Below, piece by piece: positions 1 to 8,964 of a stretch of 64,000 nt of DNA. Source of the DNA: CAZWAP01 sp964632005 (lineage in GTDB: Bacteria > Planctomycetota > Phycisphaerae > Sedimentisphaerales > Anaerobacaceae). The first letter of the stretch is position 1. Every line of letters begins with the position of its first letter. Under the pieces are notes generated by a model that made no database searches, was not told the DNA's origin, and saw only the letters and a list, made by a program, of their open reading frames with translations. Position numbers and translations under genes: made by a program. The stretch spans positions 1-64,000 of the forward strand of contig CAZWAP010000004.1 in assembly GCA_964632005.1 (NCBI GenBank), read 5' to 3'.

Positions 1-475
1 ACCCGGCAAGGAGCGAAAGAATAGGGACAGGTTCCGGCGTAACCTCGCCCAGCCCTGGTGACAAATAAGGGCAGAAGGTGTGTCCTGTTCCTATCTCTGT
101 GGCCACCGTGTGTGGGGGAGATTCACGATACTGCAGTCCGTCAAGCACCAGCTCATACGGCCTGATGCGGCCAACTCGCCGAGACGTTTCGGCAAAGCGA
201 CTGAGTTCAAACGCATACAACAGCGCAACGATAACAGGAGCTGAAATCGTCTCCTGCTTCAGAAACCTTTTTGTCTCATTCGTGCTGAAGACGTACAACC
301 TTTCGCCAACACAAGTTGTCACCAGGCCGTAATCGTCCCAAATTCTGTGGCTGCCTATTTTGGGCTCAAAACCTTGTGGTTCGGTGAGCCTGAAAAGCAC
401 AATAAGTTGGGCATCGTAAAAATCTCCACAATCGTTTGGACAGTTACACCCCGACGGATTGCTGGACAAAAGCAT
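1..475 (-). CDS. Partial hypothetical protein running off the left edge
   Basis: An open reading frame of about 158 codons with no stop runs leftward from an ATG at 473-475 off the edge of the window. The translation has a Cys-rich start (CNCPNDCGDFYD) followed by a mixed hydrophobic and charged body. I recognise no family. Third-position GC looks lower than in the neighbouring genes. It is divergent from the cytochrome gene starting at 572, so the gap between them would hold both promoters. An imperfect inverted repeat (21-31 and 84-94) lies inside the far end, so part of this frame may be non-coding. Treat as tentative. Confidence 0.35.
   Translation of the reverse strand, partial: MLLSSNPSGCNCPNDCGDFYDAQLIVLFRLTEPQGFEPKIGSHRIWDDYGLVTTCVGERLYVFSTNETKRFLKQETISAPVIVALLYAFELSRFAETSRRVGRIRPYELVLDGLQYRESPPHTVATEIGTGHTFCPYLSPGLGEVTPEPVPILSLLAG
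21..94. repeat. Imperfect inverted repeat ATAGGGACAGG / CCTGTTCCTAT
   Basis: Positions 21-31 (ATAGGGACAGG) and 84-94 (CCTGTTCCTAT) are inverted copies with one mismatch in 11, separated by about 52 bases. Similar GGGACAGG-type palindromes occur near REP-associated transposases. No transposase is visible here, so this could be a solitary element, the edge of one lying to the left, or chance. Confidence 0.3.
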
Positions 476-571
476 TATTTTCGTGTAGCTTCTTGCTGTA
501 GAAAACGTGAGCAACTGGAGCCCCGGCTCAGGAAAGCCGGAGATCGCGAGCCTTTCGCAAGAGGAAAACGA

Positions 572-2425
572 GTGCTGTCAGCCCGCAGCAACCCGAGGCA
601 ATTCGCAGCCGTCCTTTGCATCTTGTCGTGTTTTTCTGCGGCTATCAAGGCGGCTCCCGGAGATTACCTCTCTCCCCTGGCACTGGTTGCCGATGGTCAG
701 GGCAGGACCATTTACATTGCACAAGAAACAGCCAACCAGGTAGCCGTCTTTGACGTCGCCGCCGGCAGGGTCAGGGATCTGATCGCCTCTTTGCCCCGGC
801 CCAGCGGACTGGCCCTGTCACCGGATGGCCAGCACCTTTACATAACCACCGGCACATCCGCCGGAATGGTCGTGGCCTTCAACCTCAAGGAGCGAAAAGT
901 TGACTTCAGAATGCCTGCCGGCCACACGCCCGCTGCGCCGGTGCTCAGCGTCGATGGGCGAACCCTCTACCTCTGCAACCGCTTCAACAACAACGTGGCA
1001 GTGTACGATCTGGCCTCAAGAAAGCTCGTCGCCGCGGTCGCCGTCACCAGAGAACCCGCCGCTGCCGCCCTCACTGCCGACGGCAAACTCCTCTTTGTGG
1101 CGAACAGCCTTCCGGGCGGTGCCGCCGATCAGGAGTATGTCGCCGCCGACGTCTCTGTCATCGACACCGCCGCCAAGAAAATCGCCGCCACGATCCGGCT
1201 GCCCAACGGCAGCACATCTCTTCACGATATCTGCATCTCGCCCGATGGAAAATACGCTTACGTTACCCACATCCTCTCGCGGTACCATCTCCCGACGACC
1301 CAGCTTGAGCGAGGCTGGGTCAACACGAACGCCCTGAGCATAATCGACGTTCCAGGAAAGAGACTGCTCAACACCGTCCTGCTCGACGACGTGGATCTCG
1401 GTGCGGCAAATCCCTGGGGCGTTGCCGTGACCGCCGACGGCAAGTATATCTGCGTCACGCTGGCCGGGACCGGCCAGCTCTGTGTCATCGACAGGGCCGG
1501 GATGCACGAGAAGCTCGCCAAGGCTGCCGCGGGGGAAAAGGTCTCCGAGGCAACCTCGTCTTGTGAGGATGTCCCCAACGACCTGGCCTTTCTCGTTAAG
1601 CTCAAGAGGCGTCTCGACCTGGCCGGCAACGGGCCCAGAGACCTCGTTCTGATCGGCGGAACGGCCTACGTGGCGGAGTATTTCACCGGCACGCTCGGCG
1701 TGGTCGATATCGAATCCGAGGTCCACCCCAAAGCCCGCTCCATCCCCCTCGGGCCCCAACAGCCTCTCTCGGTCGTCCGAAAAGGCGAAATGTTCTTCCA
1801 CGACGCTGGCCTGTGTTTCCAGAAATGGCAGAGTTGCTCAAGCTGCCATCCCGCCCAGGCCCGGTCCGATGGGCTCAACTGGGACCTGCTCAACGACGGA
1901 CTGGGCAACCCCAAGAACACCAAGAGTCTTCTGCTCGCACACCGAACGCCGCCTGCAATGGCGCTCGGAGTCCGCAGTGACGCCGAGGCCGCCGTCCGCG
2001 CAGGAATAAAGCACATCCAGTTCGCCGTCCGACCCGAGCAGGACGCCGTCGCTATCGACGAATACCTCAGATCCTTGAAGCCCCTGCCGAGTCCCTACCT
2101 CCAAGCTGGCAGGCTGAGTCAGGGTGCAAAACGAGGTCGAAAAATCTTCAAAAAGGCTGAATGCGCAACCTGCCACCCCGCGCCGCTTTACACCGACAGG
2201 GGAAAGTACGACGTCGGCACAGGCAAGCTCGGAGAAAAGGGCAAGGCCTTCGACACACCCACCTTGGTTGAGGTCTGGCGGACAGCTCCCTACCTGCACG
2301 ACGGAAGAGCAGCGACCATCAGGGAAGTTTTGACGAAGTACAACCCCGCAGATAGGCACGGCAAAACATCGGGCCTGACCGATGCGCAGCTTGATGACCT
2401 GACTGAGTTTATCCTCTCATTGTAG
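572..2425 (+). CDS. Secreted YVTN-type beta-propeller with two c-type haem sites (di-haem peroxidase-like)
   Basis: A 617-aa protein. An upstream in-frame GTG at 347 exists, but the GTG at 572 is preceded by AGAGG at seven bases and gives a clean signal peptide (FAAVLCILSCFSAAIKA), so I start there. The first two thirds consist of YVTN/NHL-like propeller blades (repeats of the type LSPDGQHLYI, LSVDGRTLYL, VTADGKYICV). The last third has two CXXCH haem sites, CSSCH and CATCH, and a C-terminal TAPYLHDGRAATIREVL segment typical of the cytochrome c peroxidase/MauG class. It should act in the periplasm as an electron-transfer or peroxidase-like protein docked to a propeller; the substrate is unknown. 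Confidence 0.8.
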   Translation: MLSARSNPRQFAAVLCILSCFSAAIKAAPGDYLSPLALVADGQGRTIYIAQETANQVAVFDVAAGRVRDLIASLPRPSGLALSPDGQHLYITTGTSAGMVVAFNLKERKVDFRMPAGHTPAAPVLSVDGRTLYLCNRFNNNVAVYDLASRKLVAAVAVTREPAAAALTADGKLLFVANSLPGGAADQEYVAADVSVIDTAAKKIAATIRLPNGSTSLHDICISPDGKYAYVTHILSRYHLPTTQLERGWVNTNALSIIDVPGKRLLNTVLLDDVDLGAANPWGVAVTADGKYICVTLAGTGQLCVIDRAGMHEKLAKAAAGEKVSEATSSCEDVPNDLAFLVKLKRRLDLAGNGPRDLVLIGGTAYVAEYFTGTLGVVDIESEVHPKARSIPLGPQQPLSVVRKGEMFFHDAGLCFQKWQSCSSCHPAQARSDGLNWDLLNDGLGNPKNTKSLLLAHRTPPAMALGVRSDAEAAVRAGIKHIQFAVRPEQDAVAIDEYLRSLKPLPSPYLQAGRLSQGAKRGRKIFKKAECATCHPAPLYTDRGKYDVGTGKLGEKGKAFDTPTLVEVWRTAPYLHDGRAATIREVLTKYNPADRHGKTSGLTDAQLDDLTEFILSL

Positions 2426-2608
2426 GCCGAGCGGGGAAAAACCCGACACAGGTTGGGGCCTCGCAGGGCATCTTCGCCCAAAGGGTGAACGCAAAGGCAG
2501 GCAAATCTGCTCCCGTGGAACAAAGACGCTCGGCGTGCAAGCCCTTAACGCTGAATCAGAGACCTTCGTTTTTCCTGCTGCGCCGCCTGAAGGGGACGTA
2601 CGCATCTT

Positions 2609-3448
2609 CTAACGCACGGCCTGGCTCGGCAGAAAGAATACCCCGGGCCCGACTCCCGGAGGATACGGCGAGCCTGTCTCGCGGTTCATTATCACCTGCA
2701 TCGGCACCACGTCGGAGGCGGAGTACTCCTGCACGTGCCCATCAGAATAACCCGCGTGCAACTTGATGGTCAATTCCGACAGCTTGACCTCTGCTCCGGG
2801 GCCTGACCAGTAGTAAGCCGAGGCGAACGGCGTCTCCTCCGTCACGCCGGCGTTTCTGAACCTCTCACAACTGCTGTAAACCTCCCGGCTGCGCCAATGG
2901 TCGTAGCCGAAGTAGCAGCTCATCAGCAGCGTACTTTCCCCGGGCCCCCCTGGTGTGCCTGATGGTCCTTTGAACAGCCTCCTGCCGCCCCCCAGGTGTC
3001 CCGTGTAATTCCAGTAAAAGCAATACGTCCCCGTCAGAGGCCCTATGCCCCAATCCTCACCGGCAGCCCAAGCCTCATCCAGAAACTCGTGCTCTCTCGG
3101 CGCGTTGCGGCACGACATTACGCTCGCATCGCTTATGTAGCTGCGAAGGTACGCGCTCATCGAACGATAAACCCGCGGGCTACGCTTTCGGATACCTGTC
3201 AGCGTTGTCGGCTCATGCCAGTTCCAGTGGTCGCCGAAGCCGACCGTCGCTACCGAGTCGGGAAAAAGCCCGTCATGGTCCACTGCGTAGCACAGAAGAG
3301 CCTTGACGATCTGGTGTTGATCTCCCACGCCAAGAACCGACCTGGCCTGGCGACGCGCCGTGCTCAGCGCCGGAACCAGTATCCCCATCAAAAGCGAAAT
3401 AATCGCTATAACTACGAGCAGCTCAACGAGTGTAAACCCCCCATCCAT
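2609..3448 (-). CDS. Type II secretion-style pseudopilin (prepilin N-terminal methylation domain)
   Basis: The protein begins with a short leader, MDGG, before FTLVELLVVIAIISLLMG, the prepilin peptidase cleavage site and hydrophobic stalk of type II/IV pilins. The ATG at 3448 has GAGG six bases upstream. A longer start (ATG 3511 or TTG 3541) is possible, but its AGGAG sits too close to the ATG. The C-terminal part contains HAGYSDGHVQ, like the H...DGHV motif common in planctomycete pseudopilins. It is the last gene of a leftward set (sigma fusion, giant protein, this gene), 80-170 bases after the giant gene depending on the start. It probably forms part of a periplasmic pseudopilus or a cell-envelope filament; its client is unknown. 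Confidence 0.85.
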   Translation of the reverse strand: MDGGFTLVELLVVIAIISLLMGILVPALSTARRQARSVLGVGDQHQIVKALLCYAVDHDGLFPDSVATVGFGDHWNWHEPTTLTGIRKRSPRVYRSMSAYLRSYISDASVMSCRNAPREHEFLDEAWAAGEDWGIGPLTGTYCFYWNYTGHLGGGRRLFKGPSGTPGGPGESTLLMSCYFGYDHWRSREVYSSCERFRNAGVTEETPFASAYYWSGPGAEVKLSELTIKLHAGYSDGHVQEYSASDVVPMQVIMNRETGSPYPPGVGPGVFFLPSQAVR

Positions 3449-3620
3449 CCCCCACCTCGAGGCAAGATACGCCTTCGATACGCCGGGTTTTCTGCCCGCT
3501 CCTGTGCGCATACTCCTGTTCTTACAAATCTTGCACCACAACTTTTCATATTATACCCACTCGGATGGCTGCTTGTCAACAAAAGCCCGAAAAAACTCGC
3601 CCTGCCTGCAACAATTGCCC

Positions 3621-6600
3621 TTACTTGGCCCATTCGGCCGCCACAAGCCAGTTTTCAGCCAGGATCGCCAGGTCCGCCATATTGACGACACCGTCGCGGT
3701 TCAGGTCGCCCACGATCGGCCATTCGCTCATACTCGCGTAGTAGGTGCCCCCGAAGGCCCCCATATTCAACCTGGCCCCGTTCGGCATTCGCTCTTTTTC
3801 CGGGTTCACCGCGGGGTCTCCCCTATCCACACACGGGCTGGTTACATCGTCGAGCACCCATTCCCCCGTCGCCGGCCGGTACCGGCCGCGCTCCGAACGC
3901 AGGTGATAATCTCCGCCGGGCGCATCCACAAAAAGTGGATTCAAACTTATGTTGCCCTCGCCGCCCCCGCCCTGCTCGATGCAACTGTATCTGGCCTCGC
4001 AACCGATCAGGTCCGCTTCGGTGTTGTTCCAGAAAATGCTGTTGCTTATGTCGGGCTGCCCCCAGGAAAACTTTGCAACGCCGATCTTGTTGTTGACCAC
4101 TGTCACGTTCGTTATCTTCGGAGAAGCGCCTGCAACCATAATACCGGCAAGCCCACAGTTCCTTATCACCATGTTCTTGAGGACGCTGTTGGCATCTTCG
4201 CCGCTATAGAAGGAAACGCCGTACCCATTCTGGGCCTCCAGTATTGTCGCATCACTGCCTTGACCGCTGACGGTTATCGCCTTGCCTTTGAAATCGATCT
4301 CCTCTTTGTAAACGCCCGGATAAACAAGGACGGTATAGCCCTCTTCTGCCGAGTCAATGCCCTTTTGTATCGTCGCAAAGGCGGTCTCCGGGGTGAGCCC
4401 GTTGTTGTTGTCGTCCCCGTTCTTGCCGTCCACGTACCACCGCAGGGTAGCCTGGAACTCGTAGGCGCCCATATCCACCACCTTATTGAAAACCCTTGCC
4501 CGCCCGTCAAGATCCGTAATCACGAAGGGGGCAAGCCCTGCATTATCTCCACCGTCGATACAGGCCGAGCCTTCTGAAAGGCGCAGGTCGTCGTCCTCCG
4601 TGCCGGCCGTGCCGTCTGCCCCGTCGGCATCGAGGAACTGCGGGTCGGCGCCCATATTGCCCGTCCCTCCGAGCGCTCCGCTCCAGCCTTGAACGCAACT
4701 GTACTCCACCGTCAGCGTCCCGTTGTTGCTGCGAATCTGGGCCGCTTCTACATCGCCGCCATTATCCGTGTTGCCGTGGAAAATGCAGTTGACCAGCTCG
4801 AGGGTCCCCTGCTCGTTGTACAGCCCACCGCTGCTCGGGGCCGAATTCCCGAAGAAGGTGCAGTTGACCAGCAGGCAATTGTTCAGGTAATTGTCCAGGC
4901 CTCCGCTCTCGTTGCCCGCCGAGTTGTTGTTGAACACGCAGTTGACCAGCGTATTCCTGCCCGGCCACCACGAGGCCATCCCACCTCCGAATCGCTGCGC
5001 CGAGTTGGACCTGAGTACGCAGTTCACCAGTGTTGCTGCGCCTGCTCCGCAGAAAATACCACCTCCGTCTCCTCCTTCGCCGGCTTGGGCAGCGGTGAGA
5101 TTCTCCGCGATAAGGCAGTCCCTCAGGACCAGATTGCTCTTGTAGTTGTATATTCCACCGCCCCTTGGATTCTTCGCCCCGCTCTCCTGGAACGCCACGT
5201 TCCCTGTGAAGCTCGTGGCAGTGACGGTTGGGCCGCCCAGCTCGTTGTACATCCCGCCCCCGCGAGCACCCACGTTGCCGCTGAAGGTGCAATTACGGAT
5301 CGTTGCTCTGGCGTACAGGTTCAGCATCCCGCCGCCTCCGAGCCGCTCGGCGTTGCCCCCGGTTATCGTAAAGCCGTCCAGTACCGCCGTCGCATCCGTC
5401 CAACTGCCCGTAATGACGTGGTAACTGTTCTCTGAATTGTTCGCGAAGTCCGGGCCGTCGTCGCCGGCGAGGTCGCCACTCAAGACGGTCGGGTACTGCT
5501 TGAGGTCCCTGGCTCCCGGGTACGGTCCGGCGGATCCGGCGTATCCGCCCCGCAAGGTCACCCCGTCAATCAGCTGGAATGTCGCGCCCCTGTCACCGGC
5601 GGTGAGACCGGCTCCATCGTCCGGCTTGTAGGTCCCTTGTGCTACCTGGATCACGCTGCCCGGTCTGGCCGCCGCCAGGGCGTCCTGAACACTCGTAAAG
5701 GCACTTGCCCAGCTCAAGCCGTCCTCCCCGCCGCCGGCAGCGATATCGACGTACAACGGGGCCTGCATAAACAGCTCGTGCACCTCCGCTGATGTCAGCG
5801 GGCAACTATAAATCCGCACGTCGTCAATCATCCCACTCCAGTACCGGCCTGGCTTTTCCTCGTTGGCTCCTATGAAAACGCTGTGGGTATTGGTGCTCAC
5901 CCCGTCGCTCTTAGCCACCGGGCTGGCCGAATCTTCTACACCGTCGACGTACAATCGTAGATACCACCCATCATAAGTCCCGCAAACGTGGTGCCACTGG
6001 CCCGCTTCCACTTCGGTATCGCTGTTGAGACAGTGCCAGTGTTGGCCTGGGCCGACCGCAAAGTGAAACCTCATCTCGTTTCCCACTGTTGAAAGTCTCC
6101 AGGCCGAGTCGCCCTTTGCAATTATCGTCTGCCATGGGGCATTGACCGAATCGATCTTGACCCAGGCCGCGATAGTTATTTGGTCGGTAATATCGAACAC
6201 CTCGCTTCGGCCGCAATCCACGAAGTCATCGCTCCCGTCAAAGCTAAGTGCTCCGTCGACCCGCCCGCTGAATGGCTGCCACTGTGGGCCGCCGGCAAGC
6301 CTTCCGTCGTTTTGCCCTGCCGAGTCCACCGCTGTATCTCCGGCCGTTTCATCCAGCTTCCAATGCGCCACCAGGTACGAATCGGCCGGTATCGCCCGTG
6401 CGAGGAAAGCGTGCTCTTTGCCGTCCGCGGCCACGCCCCAGCCGGCTATCTGCCCTTTGCCGTTTATACCGCTCGCCGAACAAAGTTCCTTCCAGCCGGA
6501 ACCCGCGTGTATAAGACTGTTCAGATCCATTAGCCCCAGTCTGCTATCCCACAAAAATGCATGTAAGATGCCTGAATTCAGGTAATCGAACTCGCCCACG

Positions 6601-8897
6601 ACCGACCCGCAACCATTGATCGCATTAGCCTGGCTGTTCGGGGCAAGATCCATGCCCAGGACACCGCCCACCGGGCTCCAGATGAAATGCCTATCGCCCG
6701 AAGAAAACAGCATAGAACCCGCATCGTTTATGGCAAGGCCCGTGCTTTGGGCCTGCTTGAGCGGCCGCATCCCACCGGCCCCGTCCCAGAGTAATGCCCG
6801 ACCACCTGATGTCCCCACCACCTGTCCACGGGCGTTTATACCCACTGCACCACTGTCGCCGGCTCCCTCGAGGACCCCCAGATCTGCCATCACGCCGTCC
6901 TCCCACAAGAACGCCCTGCTCCAGGAGTAATCCGTCTCGGACTTCCTGGCGGTTCCCACTACCTGCCCGGCGTCGTTGATCGAGACCGCCTCGGTGCAGT
7001 TACCGCCCGGCAGAACGCCTATATCGGTCATCCTGCCCTGCTCCCAGATGAAGGCGTGCAGTTTGCCGCTTGCTGTCCGGGCCGAGCCGACCACCTGCCC
7101 GCGATTGTTTATCGCGTAGGCTATGCTCTTGTCACCGCCGAGAGTCCCAAGATCAATCATTCCGGCGCTCTCGTCCCAGACGAAGGCATGTTGCTCGCCT
7201 TCGGCCGTTAGGGAATAGCCCACCACCTGGCCGGCCTCGTTGATCCCGTAGGCGCGACTTTCGGCACCTCCCAACGTCCCGAGGTCAATCACCTCGTATC
7301 GCGGCGGAACACCCCACCTGTACCCATCGGACTCGTATGCCCCCATATCCACTCGGCCGTGTATTATCCGCGCCTTCCCGTCCAGATCCGTTGTCCCCGC
7401 CCTGACCCTGGAGTTCTCACCCGCATCCAAGCACGGAGACCACATCGTAAGACGAAGGTTGTCGTCATCCGTGCCCCCGATGTTGTCCGCGCCGTCTGCA
7501 TCTATAAACAGCGGATTAGCTCCGATTGTCCCGACCCGCCCGCCGGCCCCTGCGTCGCTCCAACCCTGAACGCAAGAGTACCGTAGCGGTATCTCGCCGA
7601 CCCCGCTCTTGGCGTATATCTGCGATTCCACGCCGGAGGTCCCCTCACCGTCCACGTTGTACCATACGATGCAGTTCGCGATCGTGCGCCCGGCGTTCAG
7701 TTCGGAGTCGTAGCATATCCCCCCGCCCCGCCTTGTTGCTCGGTTGTAAGCAAAAGTGCAGTTGACCAGCGAGCTACCAGCCCCGAAGGTATCGCACATC
7801 CCGCCCCCATCCCGACCGGCGTTGTTGCCTGTAACAATGCAACTGTTGAGCCTGCTCTGGCAGTATCCGTAGTTGTGCAGCCCGCCTCCGTCTCCAGCTG
7901 CACTGTTGCCGGTCAAGCGGCACTGGTTCAGCTGCGGATACTCACCCTCCGGGCCCCCGTCGACGTAAATGCCGCCCCCGTCCCCCACAGCCGTATTGCC
8001 AGCGAATACGCAACGCGTAAAGACCGGGCTACAACGTTCGACATAGACGCCGCCGCCGTGCTGGGCAGAGTGGTTGTTGCTGATCGTGCTGTTTGTTACC
8101 ACAGATTGTTGGTTTAGTATCCAGAGACCCCCGCCGCCGAGCTGTGTTGTCGAATTGCCCTCAATCGTGCAGTCGATGATCCGCTTGACGCCGTAGACGC
8201 CGCCACCGGAGCCCGCCGAGTTCCCCATTATCGCACACTGGCGTAGGGTAGTCCCGCCGTAACAGCCTACACCGCCTCCACCAGAGTACGCCGAGTTGCC
8301 CACGATCCGGCAGTGAATCACCGTGATATTCCCGTCGTGCAGGCCCCCGCCGTACCTGTCTCGCTGCTGGGTCCCGTTGGCGTTGCCCCCCGTTATCGTA
8401 AGACCGTCCAGGATCGTCGTTTCTCCGCAGCCGGTAGCCGTCACAACATTGTAGCAATTATCCATCCTGCTTGGGTGGTTCAGCAGTTCGGCCGGGTCGC
8501 TCAGCTCCACGTCGTTGCCCCCCAGGTCACCGCTGAGAATCGTTTGATATCGTGCTATGTTCCGCGCATCCGGCACCGGTTCGCCGAAACCGGCGTACCC
8601 ACCTCGTATCCTGACATTATCGATTAGTTGGAAGCTCGCCCCGCGGCCTCCGCGCTCGACACCCGCCCCCCTGTCCGGCCGGTAAACGCCCTGTGCAATG
8701 CGAATCTCATCCCCGCTCGCGGCCGCCGCCAAAGCGTCCTGAAGATAATTGAAAGCATCCGTCCAACTTGAACCGTTGTTGGCCCCGACGGCGTCCGCGT
8801 CAACGAATATTATCTGGTCGCCCAGGACAGCGCCCGGCGCTGCGGACAAAAACCACAACAGCGTTACCATCACGCCCTTGGTCCATGCCCGTACCAT
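3621..8897 (-). CDS. Giant secreted surface protein: beta-helix, HAF repeats, LamG, dockerin-like tail
   Basis: A 1758-aa protein with a signal peptide (to about residue 26). The start is supported by AGGAGGAG seven bases upstream. Approximate domain order: a Pmp-like right-handed beta-helix (27-520) rich in GNSA.GGGG repeats; six or more HAF extracellular repeats (535-830; DLGTLGG, INEAGQVVG); a LamG/concanavalin-like domain (838-1043); a second Pmp-like helix (1047-1485); a third, shorter helix (1486-1725); and a dockerin-like repeat (GDLNRDGVVNMADLAILAENW) at the C-terminus. Each helix block opens with the same FVDADA/YVDIAA...W..AF..LQ.AL pattern, so it grew by internal duplication. It is probably exported and cell-surface attached or released; carbohydrate binding is likely through LamG. 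No catalytic site was recognised. Confidence 0.85.
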   Translation of the reverse strand: MVRAWTKGVMVTLLWFLSAAPGAVLGDQIIFVDADAVGANNGSSWTDAFNYLQDALAAAASGDEIRIAQGVYRPDRGAGVERGGRGASFQLIDNVRIRGGYAGFGEPVPDARNIARYQTILSGDLGGNDVELSDPAELLNHPSRMDNCYNVVTATGCGETTILDGLTITGGNANGTQQRDRYGGGLHDGNITVIHCRIVGNSAYSGGGGVGCYGGTTLRQCAIMGNSAGSGGGVYGVKRIIDCTIEGNSTTQLGGGGLWILNQQSVVTNSTISNNHSAQHGGGVYVERCSPVFTRCVFAGNTAVGDGGGIYVDGGPEGEYPQLNQCRLTGNSAAGDGGGLHNYGYCQSRLNSCIVTGNNAGRDGGGMCDTFGAGSSLVNCTFAYNRATRRGGGICYDSELNAGRTIANCIVWYNVDGEGTSGVESQIYAKSGVGEIPLRYSCVQGWSDAGAGGRVGTIGANPLFIDADGADNIGGTDDDNLRLTMWSPCLDAGENSRVRAGTTDLDGKARIIHGRVDMGAYESDGYRWGVPPRYEVIDLGTLGGAESRAYGINEAGQVVGYSLTAEGEQHAFVWDESAGMIDLGTLGGDKSIAYAINNRGQVVGSARTASGKLHAFIWEQGRMTDIGVLPGGNCTEAVSINDAGQVVGTARKSETDYSWSRAFLWEDGVMADLGVLEGAGDSGAVGINARGQVVGTSGGRALLWDGAGGMRPLKQAQSTGLAINDAGSMLFSSGDRHFIWSPVGGVLGMDLAPNSQANAINGCGSVVGEFDYLNSGILHAFLWDSRLGLMDLNSLIHAGSGWKELCSASGINGKGQIAGWGVAADGKEHAFLARAIPADSYLVAHWKLDETAGDTAVDSAGQNDGRLAGGPQWQPFSGRVDGALSFDGSDDFVDCGRSEVFDITDQITIAAWVKIDSVNAPWQTIIAKGDSAWRLSTVGNEMRFHFAVGPGQHWHCLNSDTEVEAGQWHHVCGTYDGWYLRLYVDGVEDSASPVAKSDGVSTNTHSVFIGANEEKPGRYWSGMIDDVRIYSCPLTSAEVHELFMQAPLYVDIAAGGGEDGLSWASAFTSVQDALAAARPGSVIQVAQGTYKPDDGAGLTAGDRGATFQLIDGVTLRGGYAGSAGPYPGARDLKQYPTVLSGDLAGDDGPDFANNSENSYHVITGSWTDATAVLDGFTITGGNAERLGGGGMLNLYARATIRNCTFSGNVGARGGGMYNELGGPTVTATSFTGNVAFQESGAKNPRGGGIYNYKSNLVLRDCLIAENLTAAQAGEGGDGGGIFCGAGAATLVNCVLRSNSAQRFGGGMASWWPGRNTLVNCVFNNNSAGNESGGLDNYLNNCLLVNCTFFGNSAPSSGGLYNEQGTLELVNCIFHGNTDNGGDVEAAQIRSNNGTLTVEYSCVQGWSGALGGTGNMGADPQFLDADGADGTAGTEDDDLRLSEGSACIDGGDNAGLAPFVITDLDGRARVFNKVVDMGAYEFQATLRWYVDGKNGDDNNNGLTPETAFATIQKGIDSAEEGYTVLVYPGVYKEEIDFKGKAITVSGQGSDATILEAQNGYGVSFYSGEDANSVLKNMVIRNCGLAGIMVAGASPKITNVTVVNNKIGVAKFSWGQPDISNSIFWNNTEADLIGCEARYSCIEQGGGGEGNISLNPLFVDAPGGDYHLRSERGRYRPATGEWVLDDVTSPCVDRGDPAVNPEKERMPNGARLNMGAFGGTYYASMSEWPIVGDLNRDGVVNMADLAILAENWLVAAEWAK

Positions 8898-8964
8898 CAG
8901 ACCTGCTCCTCCTGTGCAACTGCCCAGCCTATTCGAAGACCAAAGAGTTGCGCCCGGGCCGACA

